The notes under the pieces were generated by a model, which worked only from the letters and a program-made list of their open reading frames with translations, had not been told where the DNA came from and searched no databases. A DNA stretch of 64,000 nt from positions 372,001 to 436,000 of the forward strand of contig JAJFKS010000033.1 of assembly GCA_021773115.1 (NCBI GenBank), read 5' to 3'. How positions within the stretch are numbered: position 1 is the first letter of the stretch; each line of letters begins with the position of its first letter. This DNA comes from Woeseiaceae bacterium (GTDB lineage: Bacteria; Pseudomonadota; Gammaproteobacteria; Steroidobacterales; Woeseiaceae). A program made the position numbers and the translations under genes. Shown here one piece after another: positions 59,807-64,000 of this stretch.

Positions 59807-61290
59807 GCCGGCTTGATGTTGCTGTTCATGCGGAACAGGTTGCCGGCATCGAACTGACCCTTGATGTTGGCAAGCCGGGCAAAGTTCGGGCCGTAGTTAC
59901 TATCGACTGACTTGTCGCCATCCTGCTCAATATTGTCGTAGTAGCCGCCGGTGTGACGCTCGAGTGCGGCATGCCACTGTTTACACATGGCTTTGCCCTC
60001 TTCATCCTGCGCCGGATCCGCCCAGCCGGTGAAGAATACAATCATCGACTCGGCGTTTCGATGTGGAAAAGCGGTATCGCGCTCGCCATGGTCCTTCACT
60101 GCGCCGCCTGCAGTGTGCGTAAATATTGCGGCGCGCGGATCCGGTATATAGGCATCGATCATGTCGTCGACCAGTGCCTGGGTAAATTCCCTGACCATGC
60201 CGTTCTTCGCGTAGGAACGAATGCCGTGCGCTGTCATCGCATCCTCCTTCGTCTGCATTACCTTGTAGTCCTGAACCTTGACGCCGTCATCGATCATCGT
60301 GCCGATGGCGCGCAATGGCGCCAGCTCTTTTTCACCGCTTGCCGGATCGCCGTTGTAAACGACCTCCATCGCAATGATGCCGGTACCGTCCGGCATGGTC
60401 GCCATAACCGGCCCGACATACAGCTCACGCGACAAGGTCGGCGACCATTCCGCGTAGAACTCCAGAACATCACGCGCCTGCGCAACCGGCCACACCAGCA
60501 TGCCGGATAGAACATTGCGATCCATCGGGTGCAACTGATAATGGAACTTATTGACGACACCAAAATTTCCGCCGCCGCCGCGAATCGCCCAAAAGAGATC
60601 CGGCTCGTTGTCGGCGCTGACCTGTCGAACCTTGCCGTCAGCCGTAATTATCTCGGCGCCCAGCACATTGTCGATCGTCAGTCCGTATTTTCGATTCAGC
60701 CGACCAAAGCCACCGCCGAGCGTAAAGCCGCCGACGCCGGTATGCGAAACAACGCCCGCAGTGGTCACCAGTCCGTGGGCCAGCGATGCATCGTCGAGGT
60801 GGCTCAGCAGCGCGCCACCCTGGCACCAGGCCGTCTGTGCCGCAATGTCAACGTCGACGTTTCTCATGTCGGCGAGATCCAGCATCAGGCCATCATCGCA
60901 GACCGACTTGCCGGGCCAGCTGTGACCGCCACCGCGAACGGCGAGCAACAGGCTTCGTTCGCGAGCAAAATCGACGGCACGACGAATATCGTCGGTGCTT
61001 TGGCAGCGTGCAATCAGCGCAGGGTGTTTGTCATGCATACCGTTCCAGACCTTGCGGGCGCCGTCGTAGTCCGGGTGCCCGGAGAGCAACACCGGACCCG
61101 TCATCGCGTCACCGAGCTCCTTGATTGCCGCTCTTTCGAGTTCAATCTCGACGCCGTCAAGCGAGATGGCCCGTATGCTGGTGTTCGCGCTGGTCGCGAC
61201 CGGTGGCTCCGATCGACTGCAGCCAAGCATTGGGAATGAGGCGGCAACACTTGCTGCGACCGCAGTTTTGCAGAACTTGCGACGATTCAT
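59803..61290 (-). CDS. Tat-exported FAD-linked oxidase, berberine-bridge-enzyme-like
   Basis: The 495-residue oxidoreductase begins MNRRKFCKTAVAASVAASFPMLGC, a twin-arginine signal (RRKFCK) with a lipobox-like LGC at residue 24, so it is probably Tat-exported and possibly lipidated. The FAD_binding_4 domain shows AVRGGGHSWPG, where H123 is the likely covalent FAD-His. TTAGVVSHTGVGGFTLGGGFGRL follows; the second attachment Cys of plant BBE is Val here, so single attachment is expected. A C-terminal BBE domain ends YDNIEQDGDKSVDSNYGPNFARLANIKGQFDAGNLFRMN. Substrate unknown. Confidence 0.9.
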   Translation of the reverse strand: MNRRKFCKTAVAASVAASFPMLGCSRSEPPVATSANTSIRAISLDGVEIELERAAIKELGDAMTGPVLLSGHPDYDGARKVWNGMHDKHPALIARCQSTDDIRRAVDFARERSLLLAVRGGGHSWPGKSVCDDGLMLDLADMRNVDVDIAAQTAWCQGGALLSHLDDASLAHGLVTTAGVVSHTGVGGFTLGGGFGRLNRKYGLTIDNVLGAEIITADGKVRQVSADNEPDLFWAIRGGGGNFGVVNKFHYQLHPMDRNVLSGMLVWPVAQARDVLEFYAEWSPTLSRELYVGPVMATMPDGTGIIAMEVVYNGDPASGEKELAPLRAIGTMIDDGVKVQDYKVMQTKEDAMTAHGIRSYAKNGMVREFTQALVDDMIDAYIPDPRAAIFTHTAGGAVKDHGERDTAFPHRNAESMIVFFTGWADPAQDEEGKAMCKQWHAALERHTGGYYDNIEQDGDKSVDSNYGPNFARLANIKGQFDAGNLFRMNSNIKPA

Positions 61291-61363
61291 GATTTCTCCC
61301 CGGTTTATTTCCTGTCTTATTCTAGTACAAACATTCGAGGGTGCCAGCTGTCGACAATATGGC

Positions 61364-62386
61364 CTATTGCTGGTCGTGCTCAGGCTTGAGCTTGCGCCCC
61401 ATCAGCGCTCCGACCGCTTCGCGCGGTGACGCGCCTTCGTACAGGATGCGGTAGACCTGGTGGCAAATGGGCATTTCAATGCCCAGCGCTTCCGCGACCT
61501 CTTTGACCGCTTCCGCGGCCAGTACGCCTTCGACGACCTGCTGAATTTCTTCCTGCGCCTCGTCGATGGTCTTGCCGCTCGCGAGTGCGAGACCCATGCG
61601 CCGGTTGCGCGACAGATTGTCGGTGCAGGTCAGGACCAGGTCGCCCATACCGGCCAGGCCCATCATGGTTTTTTGTTGCGCGCCAAGCGCCACGCCGAGG
61701 CGCGTCAATTCAACCAGCCCACGGGTGATCAAGGCGACGCGCGCATTGGCACCGAAGCCGAGGCCATCACACATGCCGGCGCCGATCGCGAGGACGTTCT
61801 TGACTGCGCCGCCAACCTCAACGCCGGCCATGTCGTCTGAGGTGTAAGCCCGAAAATTGTCGTCTGACAAAGCCGCCGCGAGCGCTTCAGCGAAATCTTC
61901 ATCGCTGGAGGCTATGGTCATCGCGGTGGGCAGGCCCTCGGCGACCTCTTTTGCAAAGGTCGGTCCACTGAGCACGGCCACCGGCCGATCATCACCGAGT
62001 TCCTCCGCGACAACCTGGTGCGGCAGCTTCCCTGAATGCAGCTCAAATCCCTTGGTCGCCCAGCATATGCGGGAGTCGTCTCGCAGGAACGGCCTGATTG
62101 CAGACAGCGTTTCGCGAAGACCGTGGCTGGGCACTGCCATCAGTATGTCCCGCACACCGTCGAGGCAAACCGCAAGATCGGGCGATGTTTTCAGGTTGGT
62201 TGGAAACTTAATGCCCGGCAGGTATCGTGTATTCTCACCACTGACCGCCATGTCGCGGAGCAGGTCCAGCTCGCGAACGCCGCCGAGGCGAACATCACAT
62301 CCGCAGCGTGCAAACTGAAGTGCCAGCGCCGTTCCCCATGAACCGGCGCCGATGACTGCTATGGCTTTCGGGGCATCGTTGTCGAT
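61364..62386 (-). CDS. gpsA: Glycerol-3-phosphate dehydrogenase [NAD(P)+]
   Basis: Makes sn-glycerol-3-phosphate for phospholipids. Conventional ORF calling begins at ATG 62251, but that drops the NAD-binding loop. In the same frame upstream the DNA encodes AIAVIGAGSWGTALALQFARCGCDVRLGG, an intact Rossmann start. No ATG, GTG or TTG precedes it. ATC at 62386 is the best start: AGGAG lies 8 bases ahead and the codon overlaps the secB stop as TAATC, mimicking the common TAATG coupling. That yields 340 residues, the family length. KGFELHSGK, SGPTFAKEVAEG, KNVLAIGAGMCDGLGFGANARVALITRGL and GLAGMGDLVLTCT follow. Confidence 0.9.
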   Translation of the reverse strand: MDNDAPKAIAVIGAGSWGTALALQFARCGCDVRLGGVRELDLLRDMAVSGENTRYLPGIKFPTNLKTSPDLAVCLDGVRDILMAVPSHGLRETLSAIRPFLRDDSRICWATKGFELHSGKLPHQVVAEELGDDRPVAVLSGPTFAKEVAEGLPTAMTIASSDEDFAEALAAALSDDNFRAYTSDDMAGVEVGGAVKNVLAIGAGMCDGLGFGANARVALITRGLVELTRLGVALGAQQKTMMGLAGMGDLVLTCTDNLSRNRRMGLALASGKTIDEAQEEIQQVVEGVLAAEAVKEVAEALGIEMPICHQVYRILYEGASPREAVGALMGRKLKPEHDQQ

Positions 62387-62856
62387 TAGTGCGTCTCCTG
62401 AGCGCCTGCTTGTGCGGCTGCTTTTTGCTGCTGCGACTGGACGTACAGCGCGTCAAAATTAATTGGCTGTAACACGAACTCCGGAAAGCCGCCCTTCTGA
62501 ATCAGCGATGCAATGGTTTCGCGTGCGTAAGGGAACAGAATGTTCGGGCAATAGCTGCCAACGATTGCGCCGAGCTCTTCGTCGCTGTAACCGATGATTT
62601 CAAAAAGGCCGGCTTGTTGCAGCTCGACCAGAAAAATCGTCTTGTCCTCCGCTTTTGCCTCAACGGTCAAGGTCAACAAGACTTCGTGGTGTCCTTCATC
62701 GATCACTGTGTGGCTGCTGCGAAGGTTCAGGTCCGTCTTGGGTTGCCAGTCAGTCTGCCGAAAAATTTGCGGTGTTTGCGGTGATTCGAAGGAAAAATCC
62801 TTCAGGTAAATCTTGCTTATCGTCAAACGTTTTTCAGCGGTTTGTTCGTCTGCCAT
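62386..62856 (-). CDS. secB: Protein-export chaperone SecB
   Basis: SecB holds precursor proteins unfolded and hands them to SecA. The 156-residue acidic protein shows TISKIYLKDFSFESPQTPQIF, the LTLTVEAKAEDKTIFLVELQQAGLFEI core and ILFPYARETIASLIQKGGFPEFVLQPINFDALY, all characteristic. It follows grxC by 33 bases and is coupled to gpsA through the overlapping TAATC. The order yibN-grxC-secB-gpsA is as in E. coli. Confidence 0.98.
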   Translation of the reverse strand: MADEQTAEKRLTISKIYLKDFSFESPQTPQIFRQTDWQPKTDLNLRSSHTVIDEGHHEVLLTLTVEAKAEDKTIFLVELQQAGLFEIIGYSDEELGAIVGSYCPNILFPYARETIASLIQKGGFPEFVLQPINFDALYVQSQQQKAAAQAGAQETH

Positions 62857-62889
62857 TTCTCTTGATATCCTGTGCTCGGGCTCGCCGGA

Positions 62890-63141
62890 CTATCCAGCGA
62901 GCAATTTATCCAGTTCCCCGCTCGTCTCCAGCGCGGAAAGTTCGTCAAAGCCACCGACGTGCCGGTCGCCGATGAATATTTGTGGTATCTGGCTATTGCC
63001 ACTACGGTGCAGCATTTCGTTTCGCAGCTCGGAATTGCCGGTGATGACAATGTCATCGAAAGCGACCGACTTTTTAGTCAGCAACAGTCGAGCCGCACCA
63101 CAATACGGGCAGGTCGTATTGCCGTAGACGGTTACTTTCAC
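62890..63141 (-). CDS. grxC: Glutaredoxin 3
   Basis: Small dithiol oxidoreductase that reduces disulfides with glutathione. The 83-residue protein has the redox motif CPYC at residues 11-14 (VYGNTTCPYCGAARLLLTKK), the cis-Pro segment SQIPQIFIGDRHVGGFDEL and length equal to E. coli Grx3. It overlaps the upstream rhodanese gene by 4 bases. Confidence 0.96.
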   Translation of the reverse strand: MKVTVYGNTTCPYCGAARLLLTKKSVAFDDIVITGNSELRNEMLHRSGNSQIPQIFIGDRHVGGFDELSALETSGELDKLLAG

Positions 63142-63596
63142 TTCTTTTTTTTTGATTTTTTCGCCTTGGTTTTTTTGCCTGTGACCAGCGGCAATCCCGC
63201 CTGACTCCAGCCAGTTATGCCGCCCTTGATGCCATACACGCTATCAAATCCCGCGGCACGAAGCGTGTTGACCGCCTTCGTTGAGGTAGTACCGAGATCA
63301 CAAACAGCGACGATCGGCTTGGACTTCATCGACTGGAGGCTTGCCATTTTCGCGTCCAGCTCATCGGACGGAATATTCTTCGCGCTGACAATATGGCCCC
63401 TGGAGAAGGCGTCCGCGCTGCGCAGGTCAATAACGACTGCATCATTGTTGATCAGTTTGACGGCCTCAATGGCCTCAACGTTTACAAGGCCGCTCGCCTT
63501 GCGCCGCAGCTCGGTGAACACGACGACGAAAAAGCTGATCATTAAAGCCAGTACCAGCAACGTATGGTTGCCGGAGAATTCCACTAGTTTGTCCAT
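63138..63596 (-). CDS. yibN: Rhodanese-like membrane protein (YibN)
   Basis: The 152-residue protein has an N-terminal membrane helix (about 12-29, HTLLVLALMISFFVVVFTEL) and a rhodanese domain (VNVEAIEAVKLINNDAVVIDLRSADAFSRGHIVSAKNIP). The active-site loop is CDLGTTS, whose Cys could carry a persulfide. A very basic tail (KKTKAKKSKKKK) ends the protein. It is first gene of the yibN-grxC-secB-gpsA operon; the likely promoter is in the 108-bp gap to the divergent EnvC-like gene. E. coli YibN has the same place; its task is not settled. Confidence 0.92.
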   Translation of the reverse strand: MDKLVEFSGNHTLLVLALMISFFVVVFTELRRKASGLVNVEAIEAVKLINNDAVVIDLRSADAFSRGHIVSAKNIPSDELDAKMASLQSMKSKPIVAVCDLGTTSTKAVNTLRAAGFDSVYGIKGGITGWSQAGLPLVTGKKTKAKKSKKKK

Positions 63597-63704
63597 TGTT
63601 TACTCAGGCGCGGAGGAAACCGCTCACGGGAAGAAGATTGATCGCGCCATTATACTGCAAAAGCCATAGGAAATACCCGGCCGAAGGCTCTACACTCTGC
63701 GGCC

Positions 63705-64000
63705 ATGAGCAGAGCCTGGATCCCACTAATGATGATTCTGGCTGCCTCCGCGGCCGTCGCCCAGGACGGTCACGGTGAGCTGGCCAAGGTCAAGGAGCGC
63801 GAACTCGAGCAGGTTCGAGAGCGAATTTCGGACCTGAAAAAAAGCATGGACCGAGCCGCCGCCGAACGTGACCGGCTAAGCGGCGAGCTGCAGGATATTG
63901 AGGTCGCGATAGCGGAACAACGACGTCGCATCAAGGAAATTGCGCGCGAGCAGCAATTTACCGAAAACAGGAAAAACCAGCTGGACGCCGAACTTGCGAA
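63705..64000 (+). CDS. envC: EnvC-like murein hydrolase activator, 5' part
   Basis: The gene runs off the window after 98 codons. It begins MSRAWIPLMMILAASAAVAQ, a signal peptide with cleavage near residue 19, followed by a long charged coiled coil (ELAKVKERELEQVRERISDLKKSMDRAAAERDRLSGELQDIEVAIAEQRRRIKEIAREQQ), as in the N-terminal half of EnvC, which activates amidases during cell division. The LytM domain should lie beyond 64000. In E. coli envC is next to gpmM, which in turn faces yibN; here gpmM is missing between them. Confidence 0.85.
   Translation, partial: MSRAWIPLMMILAASAAVAQDGHGELAKVKERELEQVRERISDLKKSMDRAAAERDRLSGELQDIEVAIAEQRRRIKEIAREQQFTENRKNQLDAELA

Overview
The window is an origin-proximal stretch of a gammaproteobacterial chromosome. 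It carries rpmH-rnpA-yidC-mnmE transcribed leftward and dnaA-dnaN-recF-gyrB transcribed rightward from a putative oriC between dnaA and dnaN. It also holds mnmG, rsmG, parA, parB, the complete ATP synthase operon and glmU-glmS. High GC, two-subunit glycyl-tRNA synthetase, NtrB/NtrC-type nitrogen control, SecB and the yibN-grxC-secB-gpsA cluster all fit Gammaproteobacteria. The accessory genes (an RRRNV-type membrane module, a DUF6090-like protein, M13 and M16 peptidases) suggest a marine, Woeseiaceae-like lineage, but that placement is inference. No rRNA, tRNA, CRISPR array, prophage or intact insertion sequence was seen.

Left part (1-14.7 kb, almost all minus strand): rsmG, parA, parB, then atpI-B-E-F-H-A-G-D-C, a cysteine dioxygenase gene directly behind atpC, and glmU-glmS. 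Between parB and atpI lies an 816-bp gap with the ATP synthase promoter, a decayed receiver-EAL (cyclic-di-GMP phosphodiesterase type) pseudogene and an 88-bp palindromic repeat element that appears to cut off its 3' end. A REP-like hairpin fills the atpD-atpC gap.

Middle part (14.7-36.7 kb): two accessory blocks interrupt the usual mnmE-mnmG-rsmG-parAB order. The first holds prpBCD (methylcitrate cycle), an operon of cytochrome c4-like protein, metallo-beta-lactamase-fold hydrolase, AcuI-type acrylyl-CoA reductase and a small membrane protein, a DUF945 gene on the plus strand, and a peptide ABC importer. The AcuI-prp combination suggests conversion of acrylyl-CoA to propionyl-CoA and on through the methylcitrate cycle. 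The second block, on the plus strand, holds a secreted alpha/beta hydrolase, a NatAB-type ABC exporter and an M16 peptidase pair. The catalytic M16 partner is fused to a membrane module usually seen in other proteins, and the second partner has lost the zinc motif.

Origin part (36.7-46.9 kb): mnmE, yidC, rnpA, rpmH | dnaA, oriC (four DnaA boxes, AT-rich DNA), dnaN, recF, gyrB. Two parS-like palindromes lie inside the recF coding sequence, matching the parAB genes on the other side.

Right part (46.9-64 kb): an M13 lipoprotein peptidase; plsC, gmhB, glyS and glyQ on the minus strand; glnA with two NtrC boxes and a sigma54 promoter; a DUF4124 gene; ntrB-ntrC; a class 1B-like dihydroorotate dehydrogenase; trmL; a Tat-exported FAD-linked oxidase; yibN-grxC-secB-gpsA; and the start of an EnvC-like gene cut by the window end. 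Several genes have unusual starts: ntrB (TTG), rnpA (no ATG/GTG/TTG before a conserved N-terminus) and gpsA (probably ATC in a TAATC stop-start overlap).
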